Assembly: GCF_026151165.2 (NCBI RefSeq)
Contig: NZ_CP117849.1
Coordinates: 2,046,001 to 2,110,000, forward strand
Source of the DNA: Cryobacterium sp. SO2
GTDB lineage: Bacteria; Actinomycetota; Actinomycetes; Actinomycetales; Microbacteriaceae
Reading direction: 5' to 3'
DNA length: 64,000 nt
Shown: positions 39,586 through 53,301 of the stretch, piece by piece
Layout of the letters: the number at the start of each line of letters is the position of its first letter
Numbering within the stretch: the stretch's first letter is position 1
Translations under genes and position numbers: made by a program
Notes under the pieces: model-generated
What the model was told of the DNA's origin: nothing
Database searches by the model: none
What the model saw: the letters and a program-made list of their open reading frames with translations, nothing else

Positions 39586-41262
39586 TCAGGGAAGCAGGGC
39601 CGTGCGGAGGGTGTCGAGGCCGACGCCGCCCAGGTCGAGGGCCCTGCGGTGGAAGTCCTTGATCGAGAAATCAGCGCCGGCCTGGGCGGCTGCCGAGTCG
39701 CGCAGTTCCTCCCAGATGCGCTGGCCCACCTTGTAGGACGGCGCCTGCCCGGGCCAGCCGAGGTAGCGGTTGACCTCGAACTTGACGAAACCGTCGTTCA
39801 TGTTCACGTTTTTCGCCAGGAAGTCGAACGCGTATTCCGCGGTCCAGGTCTGCGAGCCGTCGGGCACCTTCTTGCCCAGGTGCACGCCGATGTCCAGCAC
39901 CACGCGTGCGGCGCGCATCCGCTGCCCGTCGAGCATGCCCAGCCTGTCGGCAGGGTCGTCGAGGTAGCCGAGCTGCTCCATCAGCCGTTCGGCGTAGAGC
40001 GCCCAGCCCTCGGCGTGTCCTGACGTGCCGGCGAGCTGGCGGCGCCAGGTGTTCAGCTTCGCCCGGTTGTACACGGCCTGGCCGATCTGCAGGTGGTGGC
40101 CGGGGATGCCCTCGTGATAGACCGTGGTCAGTTCCCGCCAGGTGTCGAACTCGGTGACGCCGACGGGCACTGACCACCACATGCGGCCAGGCCGGGAGAA
40201 GTCGTCGGTCGGACCGGTGTAGTAGATCCCGCCCTCCTGGGTGGGCGCGATCATGCACTCGAGGCGACGGATCTCTTCGGGGATGTCGAACTGGCTCTCG
40301 CCGAGTTCGGCCACGGCCCTGTCGCTGGTCTCCTGCATCCAGCGCTGCAGCGCGTCGGTGCCGTGGAGCTTCCTGGCCGGATCGCCGTCGAGGAATTCGA
40401 TGGCCTCGAGCACGCTGGCGCCCGGCTTGATCTGCCTGGCCACACTCTCCTGCTCGTCCACCATCCGGGCGAGTTCCTGGATGCCCCACTCGTAGGTCTC
40501 GTCGAGGTCGATGGTGGCGCCGAGGAAGCGGCGGGAGCTCAACGCGTACAGGTCTCGGCCGATGGCGTCCTGCTCGGTGGCGCGAGGGGCAAGGTCGTCG
40601 GCGAGGAAGGCCGCGAGCCGCTCGTAGGCGGTCGCGGCGGAACGAGCGCCCACACCGAGGTCGGTGGCCAGGGACGCCGGCAGCGATCCGCTCTCGAGTC
40701 CGGCCTCGGCAACGAAGTGGTTGAAGAACCCGTCGTTGGCGGCGTTGCGCCTGGCCTGTCCGAGTACTTCCATCACCTGGCGGCGGGCGGGCGTGACGCC
40801 CTGTTCGATGCCCAGCCTCAACGTCTCGATGTAGCCGTCGATCGCGGCGGGAACGGCCTTCAGCCTGGCCGAGATGTTCTGCCAGTCGTCGACTGTGCCG
40901 GCGGGCATCAGGTCGAAGACCTCGCGGATCTCCTGCGCGGGCGACGCGATGACGTTGAGGTCGCGCAGGTGCAGCCCCGCCGCGGAGCTTTCCAGGTCGA
41001 GCGCGAGGGTGCTGCGGAGGTCGGTGCGGGTGACGTCGTCGATCGAGTCGACGGCTGGCGTGGCGTCCAGGGCGCCGATGACCTCCGTGGCCGCCTGCAC
41101 GTACCGATTGTGCCCGTCGGGTGAGTAGTCGGCGAAGCCGGACCCGTCCTTGGACCGGCCGATGTACGTGCCTACAGTCGGGTCAAGGTCGACCAGGGTG
41201 TCCACCCACTGTTCGGCGATCTGGTCGACGGGAGTTGGAGTCCGCTGTTCGTTCAGAGTCAT
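39586..41262 (-). CDS. DUF885 family protein (putative metallo-carboxypeptidase-like)
   Basis: 558 aa, the usual length of DUF885 proteins. The signature TVYHEGIPGHHLQ contains H383-E384 and H389-H390, a zinc-type site. Downstream TSGHAEGWALYAERLMEQLG and NVNMNDGFVKFEVNRYL are family motifs. There is no signal peptide, so it is cytosolic. Members are thought to be peptidases, but the substrate is unknown. The ATG follows TAGGCT by 6 nt with no ribosome binding site, so it is probably leaderless. Confidence 0.88.
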   Translation of the reverse strand: MTLNEQRTPTPVDQIAEQWVDTLVDLDPTVGTYIGRSKDGSGFADYSPDGHNRYVQAATEVIGALDATPAVDSIDDVTRTDLRSTLALDLESSAAGLHLRDLNVIASPAQEIREVFDLMPAGTVDDWQNISARLKAVPAAIDGYIETLRLGIEQGVTPARRQVMEVLGQARRNAANDGFFNHFVAEAGLESGSLPASLATDLGVGARSAATAYERLAAFLADDLAPRATEQDAIGRDLYALSSRRFLGATIDLDETYEWGIQELARMVDEQESVARQIKPGASVLEAIEFLDGDPARKLHGTDALQRWMQETSDRAVAELGESQFDIPEEIRRLECMIAPTQEGGIYYTGPTDDFSRPGRMWWSVPVGVTEFDTWRELTTVYHEGIPGHHLQIGQAVYNRAKLNTWRRQLAGTSGHAEGWALYAERLMEQLGYLDDPADRLGMLDGQRMRAARVVLDIGVHLGKKVPDGSQTWTAEYAFDFLAKNVNMNDGFVKFEVNRYLGWPGQAPSYKVGQRIWEELRDSAAAQAGADFSIKDFHRRALDLGGVGLDTLRTALLP

Positions 41263-41268
41263 GCAGAG

Positions 41269-41274
41269 AGCCTA
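41269..41274 (-). promoter_or_regulatory. -10 element of the DUF885 gene (leaderless promoter candidate)
   Basis: TAGGCT ends 6 nt before the ATG, lying between polA and the DUF885 gene. Confidence 0.5.
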
Positions 41275-41289
41275 GGACACCACCATGGG

Positions 41290-43986
41290 CTAATGGGCGG
41301 CGGCGTCCCAGTTGGCGCCCCTGCCCACCTGTACGTCCAGGGGAACGAGCAGGTCTGCCGCGGTTTCCATCCGGTGGGTGACCACGGCGCGCAGGGCATC
41401 CCATTCGCCGGGTGCGACCTCGAAGATCAGCTCGTCGTGCACCTGCAGCATCATCCGGCTGGCCAGGTCCTGGTCGCGCAAGTCTGCGGCGATGTTGTTC
41501 ATGGCGATCTTCATCAGGTCGGCGGCCGAACCCTGGATCGGGGCGTTCAGAGCGGCCCGCTCGGCGTTGTCGCGCAGCACCCGGTTCGGGCTGTTCAGTT
41601 CGGGGAACGGCCGGCGGCGGCCGAAGATCGTGGTGGTGTGCCCGTCGAGCTTGGCCTGCTCCACCACCCGGCGCAGGTAATCGCGCACGGCGCCGAACCT
41701 GGCGAAATAGTCGGCGATGAGCTGTTTCGCCTCGCGGGACTCGATGCGCAGCTGCTTGGACAGCCCGAAGGCGCTCAGCCCATAGGCCAGGCCGTATGAC
41801 ATGGCCTTGACCTTGTTGCGCATCTCCCCCGTGACATCCTCCGGGGCCACGCCGAAGACGCGCGCCCCGACGAAACGGTGCAGGTCTTCCCCGGCGTTGA
41901 ACGCCTCGATGAGGCCGGCATCCTCGGAGAGGTGCGCCATGATCCGCATTTCGATCTGGGAGTAGTCGGCGGTCAGCAGGCTCTCGCTGCCCTCTCCGGC
42001 ATGGAAGGCGGCGCGGATGCGGCGGCCCTCCTCCGTGCGCACCGGGATGTTCTGCAGGTTCGGGTCGGTGGACGAGATCCGACCGGTGGCGGTGCCGATC
42101 TGCACATAGGTCGTGTGGATGCGCCCGGTGCCGTCGATGGCCTTGTCGAGAGTCTCGACGATCTGGCGGAGCTTCGTGGCGTCACGGTGCTTGAGGAGCA
42201 GGTCCAGGAAAGGGTGCGGGTTGCTGGCCTGCAGGTCGGCCAGGGCCCCGGCATCCGTGGTGAAACCGGTCTTGTTGGCCCGGGTGCGGGGCATCCCCAG
42301 CTGGTCGAAGAGCACCTCCTGGAGCTGCTTGGGCGAGCCGAGGTTGACCTCACGGCCGATCTGGGCGTACGCGCCGGCGGCCAGTTCGGCTGCGGTGTCG
42401 CCGAGCTGGGTCGACAGTGCGGCCAGCTCGTCGTGGGCCACGGCCACGCCGGCCAGTTCCATGCCGGCCAGGGTCATCAGGGTGGGCATCTCGATGTCGG
42501 ACAACACTGAGCGGGAGCCCTCGTCCAGCAGGGCCACGAGTGCCGCCGCCAGGCGCACCGTGTACCAGGAATCGACAGCGACGCCGCCGGCCAGGCTCTC
42601 GTCAGGTACCAGCTGATTGGGGTCGACGACGGGCAGGGTCTCGTCCAGGTAGCGGGTGACGAGATCAGCGAGGGACTTGTCCGGGCCGCCAGGTCGCAGC
42701 AGCCAGCCGGCCACCAGGGTGTCGATGGCGAGTCCGTCCAGCGTGAGGCCGGCCCGCAGCAGAGCCTTCACCTGCGGTTTGGCATCGTGCATGACCTTGG
42801 GGCTTGGGCCGGCGAGCCACTCTTCGAGCGGCAGGTAGTCGGCGCGCCCCGGCTGCCAGGCCACCGTGGCGGTCTCGGTGGCGGTGGCGAGGCCGAAGCC
42901 GATCGGGAGGCCGTCGAGCAACTCCACCGTGACGGAGAGCGCCGTTCCGGCCGTGGTCACCCTGTTCAGCCAGGTGGCGAGCTCCTCGTCGAGCAGTTCG
43001 CGCTGTACGGGCGCCTTGGCGGCGACGGGCACCTCGGGCGCAGGGGCGGCCGGAGCGACGGCGGCGTTGCCGTCCCCGTTGCCGTTGCCGTTGCCGTTGC
43101 CTTCGAGCTTGATGACCCGATCGAGCAGGGTGCGGAATTCCAGCCGTCCGAAGACGTCGCGCACGGCGTCCTCGTCGATGGGGCCGCGCACCAGGTCGTC
43201 GAGTTCGACGGGCAGGTCGAGGTCGGTGACCAGGCGGTTGAGTCGACGATTCCGGATCGCATTGTCTTTCTGCTCGCGCAGATTGGCACCGACGACACCG
43301 GTGATCTCATCGGCGTGTTCGAGGATCGCGTCGAGGCTGCCGAATCGGTCCAGCCACTTGACGGCGGTCTTCTCACCGACCTTGCTGATCCCGATCAGGT
43401 TGTCGCTGGTCTCCCCCACCAGCGCGGCGATGTCCGGGTACTGCTCGGGGGCGATGCCGTACTTCTCGCGGACCTTGGCCGGGTCGTACCTGGTGAGCGC
43501 CGAGACGCCCTGGCTGGCCGGGTAGAGCAGGGTGACGCTCTCGTTGACCAGTTGGATGGTGTCCCGGTCGCCCGACACCACGTACACGTCGAAGCCCTCG
43601 GCGCTGCCGCGCACCGACAGCGTCGCGAGGATGTCGTCCGCCTCGTAGTCGTCCTTGGTGAGCGTGGTGATGTTCATCGCTTTGAGAGCCTCCTGGAGCA
43701 GGGGCACCTGGCCCTTGAACTCCGACGGCGTGATAGCCCTGGTGCCCTTGTACTCCGGGTACTCCCGGGTGCGGAACGAGTACCGGGAGATGTCGAAGGC
43801 CACGGCGATGTGGCTCGGCTTCTCGTTGCGCAGCAGGCTCAGCAACATCGACAGGAACCCGTGGATGGCGTTGGTGTGCTGGCCGTCCCGGGTTTGGAAA
43901 CTGTCGATGGGCAGGGCATGGAACGCCCGGTACGCCAACGAGTGGCCATCGATGATCATCAGGGTAGGCTTTTTGGATTCCGACAC
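41290..43986 (-). CDS. polA: DNA polymerase I
   Basis: 898 aa. Domains: 5'-nuclease (residues about 10-290, with DGHSLAYRAFHALP and DDYEADDILATL), a Gly-Asn linker (about 295-306), a degenerate 3'-5' exonuclease-like domain lacking the DxE motif, and the polymerase domain (TADYSQIEMRIMAHLSED, AMSYGLAYGLSAFGLSKQL, MLQVHDELIFE). It fills gaps after excision repair and processes Okazaki fragments. Loss of proofreading residues is normal for Actinobacteria. The GTG start is 6 nt after TAGGCT and lacks a ribosome binding site. Confidence 0.97.
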   Translation of the reverse strand: MSESKKPTLMIIDGHSLAYRAFHALPIDSFQTRDGQHTNAIHGFLSMLLSLLRNEKPSHIAVAFDISRYSFRTREYPEYKGTRAITPSEFKGQVPLLQEALKAMNITTLTKDDYEADDILATLSVRGSAEGFDVYVVSGDRDTIQLVNESVTLLYPASQGVSALTRYDPAKVREKYGIAPEQYPDIAALVGETSDNLIGISKVGEKTAVKWLDRFGSLDAILEHADEITGVVGANLREQKDNAIRNRRLNRLVTDLDLPVELDDLVRGPIDEDAVRDVFGRLEFRTLLDRVIKLEGNGNGNGNGDGNAAVAPAAPAPEVPVAAKAPVQRELLDEELATWLNRVTTAGTALSVTVELLDGLPIGFGLATATETATVAWQPGRADYLPLEEWLAGPSPKVMHDAKPQVKALLRAGLTLDGLAIDTLVAGWLLRPGGPDKSLADLVTRYLDETLPVVDPNQLVPDESLAGGVAVDSWYTVRLAAALVALLDEGSRSVLSDIEMPTLMTLAGMELAGVAVAHDELAALSTQLGDTAAELAAGAYAQIGREVNLGSPKQLQEVLFDQLGMPRTRANKTGFTTDAGALADLQASNPHPFLDLLLKHRDATKLRQIVETLDKAIDGTGRIHTTYVQIGTATGRISSTDPNLQNIPVRTEEGRRIRAAFHAGEGSESLLTADYSQIEMRIMAHLSEDAGLIEAFNAGEDLHRFVGARVFGVAPEDVTGEMRNKVKAMSYGLAYGLSAFGLSKQLRIESREAKQLIADYFARFGAVRDYLRRVVEQAKLDGHTTTIFGRRRPFPELNSPNRVLRDNAERAALNAPIQGSAADLMKIAMNNIAADLRDQDLASRMMLQVHDELIFEVAPGEWDALRAVVTHRMETAADLLVPLDVQVGRGANWDAAAH
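43066..43101. repeat. Six hexanucleotide repeats inside polA
   Basis: Six 6-bp units GTTGCC (one is GTCCCC) encode alternating Gly-Asn/Asp on the minus strand. The repeat falls in the linker between the 5'-nuclease and the exonuclease-like domain, so changes in copy number would keep the frame. Confidence 0.9.
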
Positions 43987-43992
43987 AGTCCC

Positions 43993-43998
43993 AGCCTA
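43993..43998 (-). promoter_or_regulatory. -10 element of polA (leaderless promoter candidate)
   Basis: TAGGCT ends 6 nt before the polA GTG. The spacer GGGACT lies too close to the start for a Shine-Dalgarno. Confidence 0.5.
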
Positions 43999-44044
43999 CA
44001 AGCCGCCTTTCGGATGGGGCTGAGCAGAGCTCACGAGGGTGACC

Positions 44045-44485
44045 ATGACCGAGCACGACAAGCTCACGCACGACACCGATTTCCTGGCCTGGACGAAGGC
44101 ACGCGGAGCCGGTGACCTGGCGGACAAGATGGGCATCGAGTTCACCGAGTTCTCCCTCGATCGCGCGGTGGCACGCATGCCCGTCGAGGGAAACACCCAG
44201 CCCGCCATGTTGCTGCACGGCGGCGCATACGTTGTCATGGGCGAATCGCTCGGGTCGATGTCGGCCAATCTGCACGCGGGCCCCGGCAAGATCGCCATCG
44301 GCATCGAGATCAACGCCAGTCACACCGGGTCGGCCACCTCCGGATTCGTCACAGCCGTCTGCACGCCGATCCACCTGGGCCGCACGCTCACAACGCACGA
44401 GATCGTGGTCACCGACGACAAGGGCCGGCGCTGCTCGACCATCCGCATCACCAACCTGATCATGGACCGGCCAGCCTCGGTCTGA
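44045..44485 (+). CDS. Hotdog-fold thioesterase (PaaI-like)
   Basis: 146 aa. The family core is MLLHGGAYVVMGESLGSM, with the HGG turn and a catalytic acidic residue (E) on the helix, then NASHTGSATSGFVTAVCTPIHLGRT. It probably hydrolyses an acyl-CoA such as an aromatic or menaquinone-pathway thioester; the substrate is unknown. The ATG at 44045 is preferred over the GTG at 44039 because GAGGG then lies 5 nt away. It is divergent from polA and convergent with pdtaR. Confidence 0.87.
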   Translation: MTEHDKLTHDTDFLAWTKARGAGDLADKMGIEFTEFSLDRAVARMPVEGNTQPAMLLHGGAYVVMGESLGSMSANLHAGPGKIAIGIEINASHTGSATSGFVTAVCTPIHLGRTLTTHEIVVTDDKGRRCSTIRITNLIMDRPASV

Positions 44486-44500
44486 CGCCGCCCCGACCGC

Positions 44501-44540
44501 GAAAAAGCGGGCCCCTCGAGGAGGGGCCCGCTTTCTTCGT
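44501..44540. terminator. Terminator between the thioesterase gene and pdtaR
   Basis: Long stem GAAAAAGCGGGCCCCTC / GAGGGGCCCGCTTTCTTC with a 3-nt loop, about 15 bp after the thioesterase stop. A- and T-rich ends suggest use from both sides. Confidence 0.85.
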
Positions 44541-44558
44541 GACGGGGGGTGGTGGCGC

Positions 44559-44608
44559 GAGCTGTTTCTTGGCTCGAGCTACTTCTTGGCTTGAGCTACT
44601 TCTTGGCT
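44559..44608. repeat. 17-bp tandem repeat carrying the pdtaR stop codon, three copies
   Basis: Units GAGCTGTTTCTTGGCTC, GAGCTACTTCTTGGCTT and GAGCTACTTCTTGGCT follow without gaps. The last unit contains the real stop (CTA at 44596-44598 on the plus strand) and the codons for the final SAKK. Confidence 0.85.
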
Positions 44609-45201
44609 GAGAGCTGCTCGATGATGGCCTGGGCGACGTCGTGCATGGTCAGGCGGCGGTCCATGGACGCCTTCTGAATCCAGCGGAACGCCTCAGGTTC
44701 GGTCAGACCCATCTTCTCGTTGAGCAGGCCCTTGGCCCGGTCGACGAGCTTGCGGGTCTCGAAGCGCTCGACCAGGTCAGCAACCTCGGCCTCGAGGGTG
44801 ATGATCTGGCTGTAACGCGAGAGGGCGATCTCGATCGCGGGCAGCAGGTCGTTCGGGGTGAAGGGCTTGACCACGTAGGCCAGGGCGCCGGCTTCGCTCG
44901 CGCGCTCGACCAGTTCCTTCTGGCTGAACGCCGTCAGCAGTACGACAGGGGCGATGTGTGCCTTCGTGATGCGCTCCGCGGCGGAGATGCCGTCGAGGTG
45001 CGGCATCTTGACGTCCATGATCACCAGGTCGGGGCGGAGCTCTGTGGCGAGGGCCACGGCGGTCTCGCCGTCGCCGGCTTCGCCAACGACCTCGAATCCG
45101 TTGTCTCGGAGGATCTCGACGATGTCGAGCCTGATGAGGGATTCATCCTCCGCTACGACGACGCGGCGGGGGGGTACTGGAGTTGTCTCTTGGTCGGTCA
45201 C
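44596..45201 (-). CDS. pdtaR: ANTAR-domain response regulator (PdtaR-type antiterminator)
   Basis: 201 aa. Receiver domain residues about 14-128: acidic pair in AEDES (D19), phosphoacceptor D63 in VIMDVKMPHLDG, T/K switch LLTAF and VVKPF. The ANTAR RNA-binding domain occupies about 140-195 (LVDRAKGLLNEKMGLTEPEAF). It probably binds paired-hairpin leader RNAs to prevent termination when phosphorylated. The GTG at 45201 is chosen; a longer frame would run through the tRNA. TAGGCT lies 7 nt upstream. No kinase gene is adjacent. Confidence 0.93.
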   Translation of the reverse strand: MTDQETTPVPPRRVVVAEDESLIRLDIVEILRDNGFEVVGEAGDGETAVALATELRPDLVIMDVKMPHLDGISAAERITKAHIAPVVLLTAFSQKELVERASEAGALAYVVKPFTPNDLLPAIEIALSRYSQIITLEAEVADLVERFETRKLVDRAKGLLNEKMGLTEPEAFRWIQKASMDRRLTMHDVAQAIIEQLSAKK

Positions 45202-45208
45202 AGCCAAA

Positions 45209-45214
45209 AGCCTA
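45209..45214 (-). promoter_or_regulatory. -10 element of pdtaR
   Basis: TAGGCT ends 7 nt before the GTG, consistent with a leaderless mRNA. It overlaps the upstream part of the divergent tRNA-Leu promoter. Confidence 0.45.
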
Positions 45215-45217
45215 CGG

Positions 45218-45223
45218 TATTCT
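45218..45223 (+). promoter_or_regulatory. -10 element candidate for tRNA-Leu
   Basis: TATTCT ends 16 nt before the mature tRNA. It faces the pdtaR -10 within a 38-bp gap, so the two promoters must overlap. Confidence 0.4.
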
Positions 45224-45239
45224 GGTGCAGGTGTTGTGA

Positions 45240-45325
45240 GCCGGTGTGGCGGAATGGCAGACGCGGAGCACTCAAAATGCTTTGTTCGCAAGGACGTGTG
45301 GGTTCGAGTCCCACCACCGGTACCA
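45240..45325 (+). tRNA. tRNA-Leu (anticodon CAA)
   Basis: 86 nt including an encoded CCA. Acceptor arms GCCGGTG and CACCGGT pair, with a G-U at the first position, and A is the discriminator. The anticodon loop ACTCAAAAT gives CAA. A long variable arm (TTTGTTCGCAAGGACG) is typical of class II leucine tRNAs, and the T-arm has GGTTCGAGTCC. It reads UUG codons. Confidence 0.95.
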
Positions 45326-45329
45326 CTTC

Positions 45330-45375
45330 ACCGCATGCCCGTCCCCCGGTTTCACCCCGGCGGCGGGCATGCGGT
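45330..45375 (+). terminator. Terminator of tRNA-Leu
   Basis: 12-bp perfect arms ACCGCATGCCCG and CGGGCATGCGGT begin 5 nt after the tRNA and enclose a 22-nt loop. The following sequence is C- and T-rich. Confidence 0.6.
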
Positions 45376-45558
45376 GTCTCTCCCCCGCACGGCTTCCCCC
45401 GGTATTCGCACCCGGCTCCCAGCGGCCGCACACGCCCCGCTCAGCCGTCGCTGTGCCGATTTCGCAACCGTGGCCGCCATCGGGCTGCACGGGCGCTCAT
45501 CGGGCCTGCACGGCTGTTCAGCGGCATCGGGCCGGGGGTGCCGGTCGGATAGACGACA
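45376..45558. other. Intergenic stretch between tRNA-Leu and pyk, no gene seen
   Basis: GC-rich sequence with short open frames on both strands but no ribosome binding sites or family resemblance. Confidence 0.6.
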
Positions 45559-45588
45559 ACGGCCCCGCGGAGTGTTCCGCGGGGCCGT
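45559..45588 (-). terminator. Terminator of pyk
   Basis: 13-bp arms ACGGCCCCGCGGA / TCCGCGGGGCCGT around a GTGT loop, 34 bp downstream of the pyk stop. Confidence 0.85.
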
Positions 45589-45621
45589 GTCACACCGGAT
45601 GGTGCCGGTGGGTGCTGCTGT

Positions 45622-47067
45622 CTACTGCTGGGCGTACGCCGGAGCGACACCGTTGTGGGCGTCACCGATGCGGTGAACCCGGATGTCGTTAGTGGAGCCG
45701 GCGATTCCGGGAGGGGAACCGGAGATCACAACGACCTTGTCGCCGATTTCAGCCAGGCCCTGGCCGAGCAGGATGTCGTCGACCTGACCGAACATCGAGT
45801 CGGTGTGGGTGACCGGGTCGACGAGGTAGGTCTGCACGCCCCAGGTGAGGGCGAGGCGACGGCGGATGCCGGCGTCCGGCGTGAAGGCCAGCATCGGAAT
45901 CGAGGAGCGCAGGCGCGACATGCGTCGCGCGGAGTCTCCGGACTCGGTGAAGATGCAGAGGTACTTGGCCTCGACGAACTCGGCGACCTCGATGGCGGCC
46001 AGCGTGATGGCGCCGCCCTGGGTGCGCGGCTTGTTGGTGAGCGGTGCGATCCGCTCCAGGCCGTGCTCCTCGGTCGAGGACACGATGCGGGCCATCGTCT
46101 GAACGGTGACCACCGGGTACTCGCCGACGCTGGTCTCGCCACTGAGCATGACCGCGTCAGCGCCGTCGAGAACGGCGTTGGCGACGTCGGACGTCTCCGC
46201 GCGCGTCGGAACGGGGCTGTGGATCATCGATTCGAGCATCTGCGTCGCCACGATGACGGGCTTCGCCATCCGGCGGGCCAGCTCCACGGCGTGCTTCTGC
46301 ACGATCGGAACGGCTTCGAGCGGAAGCTCGACGCCCAGGTCGCCACGGGCGACCATGATCGCGTCGAAGGCGTCGACGATGCCCTCGAGGGCCTCGACGG
46401 CCTGCGGCTTCTCGATCTTGGCGATGACGGGAACCTTGCGGCCCTCCTCTGCCATGATCTCGTGCACCCGGTCGATGTCGGCCGCATTGCGCACGAAGGA
46501 CAGCGCGATGAGGTCGGTGCCGAGACGCAGGCCCCAACGCAGGTCCGCCTCGTCCTTTTCGGACAGGGCGGGAACGTTGACGGCAACGCCGGGCAGGTTG
46601 ATGCCCTTGTTGTTCGACACCGGGCCGGCGACGATGACCTGGGTGGTCACGACGGTGCCGTCGGTCTCGACGACCTCGACCTTGACCTTGCCGTCGTCGA
46701 TGAGCAGGAAGTCGCCCGTCTTGACGTCGTTCGGCAGGCCCTTGTAGGTCGTGCCGGACAGTTCCTTGGTGCCGAGGATGTCTTCGGTGGTGATCTTGAA
46801 GATGTCGCCGACGGCGAGGTCGTACGGGCCGCCCTCGAACTTGCCCAGGCGGATCTTCGGACCCTGCAGGTCGACCATCACCGCGACGGCGCGGCCGGAG
46901 TCGTTCGCGGCCTTGCGCACGTTGGCGTAGACGCCCTCGTGCACTGTGTAGTCGCCGTGGCTCAGGTTCATGCGGCAGACGTCGACGCCGGCGTCGATAA
47001 TGGCGCGGATCTGCTCATAGCTTGATGCTGCCGGCCCGAGGGTGGCGACGATTTTCGCGCGTCTCAT
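45622..47067 (-). CDS. pyk: Pyruvate kinase
   Basis: 481 aa. Begins MRRAKIVATLGPAASSYEQI, with RMNLSHGDY and the catalytic MVARGDLGVELPLEAVPIVQK (quoted in part), then SMIHSPVPTRAETSDVANAVLDGADAVMLSGETS region motifs. It makes pyruvate and ATP from PEP. The ATG at 47067 is preferred over an upstream in-frame ATG because it opens the conserved sequence and GGAG lies about 15 nt ahead. It lies downstream of gltBD in the same direction. Confidence 0.96.
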   Translation of the reverse strand: MRRAKIVATLGPAASSYEQIRAIIDAGVDVCRMNLSHGDYTVHEGVYANVRKAANDSGRAVAVMVDLQGPKIRLGKFEGGPYDLAVGDIFKITTEDILGTKELSGTTYKGLPNDVKTGDFLLIDDGKVKVEVVETDGTVVTTQVIVAGPVSNNKGINLPGVAVNVPALSEKDEADLRWGLRLGTDLIALSFVRNAADIDRVHEIMAEEGRKVPVIAKIEKPQAVEALEGIVDAFDAIMVARGDLGVELPLEAVPIVQKHAVELARRMAKPVIVATQMLESMIHSPVPTRAETSDVANAVLDGADAVMLSGETSVGEYPVVTVQTMARIVSSTEEHGLERIAPLTNKPRTQGGAITLAAIEVAEFVEAKYLCIFTESGDSARRMSRLRSSIPMLAFTPDAGIRRRLALTWGVQTYLVDPVTHTDSMFGQVDDILLGQGLAEIGDKVVVISGSPPGIAGSTNDIRVHRIGDAHNGVAPAYAQQ

Positions 47068-47157
47068 AACTGGTGGATCTCCGGTTTCCGCGCCGGTATG
47101 GCGCATTTGTGCGTTCGGTTGGGTGGAGAAATGGGCAGCGGAATTCAGTTCGTACGC

Positions 47158-48607
47158 TCAGATGGCAAACGAATGATCCGTCGGCTTCACCGGGGCGGGC
47201 AGTTGAGTCTCGCCTTCGAGAAACCGATCGACGGCTGCCGCGGCAGCGCGCCCTTCGGCGATCGCCCATACGATGAGCGACTGACCTCGGCCTGCATCTC
47301 CGGCAACGAATACACCCTCGTGGCTGGTCTGGTAATCACTATCACGCACGACATTACTCCGGTCGTCGAGCGGTAAGTGCAGCTCATGGGTCAGTTCGGT
47401 GCTGTCGGGGCCTGTGAAACCCAGTGCCAGCAACACCAGATCGGCGGGAATTTCTCTTTCGGTTCCGGCCTTGGGGACACGCCGGCCGTCGAGGTATTCG
47501 GTCTCAGCGACGCGGATGGCGCGCACTTCGCCGGCCTCGTTGGCCAGGAATTCGATCGTCGACGCGAGGTACTGCCGGGTGCCGCCCTCTTCGTGGGCGC
47601 TGGAGACCTCGAACAGGGTCGGGGACATCGGCCAGGGCTGGTGCTCCGGCCGACTGTCGCCCGGCTGCTTGCCGATGGCGAGGTTGGTCACGGAGGCGGC
47701 GAGCTGGCGGTGGGCTGTGCCGATGCAGTCCGCGCCGGTGTCACCGCCGCCGAGGACAACGACGTGCTTGCCTTCAGCGATGATCTGGTTGTCGACGGTG
47801 TCGCCAGCGCCCACCTTGTTCTGCTGAACGAGGTATTCCATGGCGAAGTGCACGCCGGGCAGGTCGCGGCCGGGGATGGGCAGGTCGCGGGGAACCATCG
47901 CGCCCGTCGCGATGACGACGGCGTCGTACCGTGCCCGCAGATCGGCCCAGGTGATGTCCACACCGATGTTGACGCCGGCGCGGAACCGGGTGCCTTCAGC
48001 GGTCATCTGGGCGAGACGGCCGTCGAGGTGCTTCTTTTCCATCTTGAAGTCGGGGATCCCGTAACGCAGCAGCCCGCCGATGCGGTCGTCTCGCTCGAAA
48101 ACGGCCACGGTGTGGCCGGCTCGGGTGAGCTGCTGGGCCGCTGCGAGCCCGGCCGGGCCGGAGCCGACGACGGCGATGGTCTTGCCGGTGAGCCGTCCGG
48201 GGGGCTGGGGGGTGACCCAGCCTTCCGCGAAGGCCTGGTCGATGATCGAGACTTCGACCTGCTTGATCGTCACGGCTGGCTGGTTGATGCCGAGCACGCA
48301 CGCCGACTCGCAGGGTGCGGGGCAGAGCCGGCCGGTGAACTCCGGGAAGTTGTTGGTGGCGTGCAGCCGTTCGATGGCCTGCCGGCCCTCGTCACGCCAG
48401 GTGAGGTCGTTCCACTCCGGGATCAGGTTGCCCAGCGGGCAGCCCTGGTGGCAGAACGGCACGCCGCAGTCCATGCAGCGACCGGCCTGGCGCTTGAGCA
48501 CGGCGGAGTCGCCGGCCTCGTAGACCTCTTTCCAGTCCATCAAACGGATGGACACCGGACGACGGGGCGGGAGTTCCCGCTCCGTGGTCTTCAGGAATCC
48601 TTTCGGG

Positions 48608-48615
<8 letters not shown>
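47158..48615 (-). CDS. gltD: Glutamate synthase (NADPH) small subunit
   Basis: 485 aa. The N-terminal Fe-S region has CMDCGVPFCHQGCPLGNLIP; the FAD motif VVGSGPAGLAAAQQL and NAD(P)H motif VVLGGGDTGADCIG follow, with GVFVAGDAGRGQS near the C-terminus. It passes electrons to GltB. It overlaps gltB by 8 bp, so the subunits are co-translated. Confidence 0.96.
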
Positions 48616-53185
<4,570 letters not shown>

Positions 53186-53301
53186 TAGACCGTCCTCACA
53201 AAATGACTGGCAGGTGGGGACGACGTTGGCCCGCGGGAAGAGGAGATGCCGGCCGCCCGAAATGTGGGGCGGAAACCGTGGACCGGGTGGGATGACCTCG
53301 G

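Noticed and set aside
43990..44010. PafBC-type motif at polA
   Set aside because: polA has a TAGGCT -10 but no TGTCRGTG eight bases upstream.
45202..45291. N-terminal extension of pdtaR through the tRNA
   Set aside because: It would encode protein from the tRNA-Leu complement; the receiver domain needs no such extension and a -10 box lies in between.
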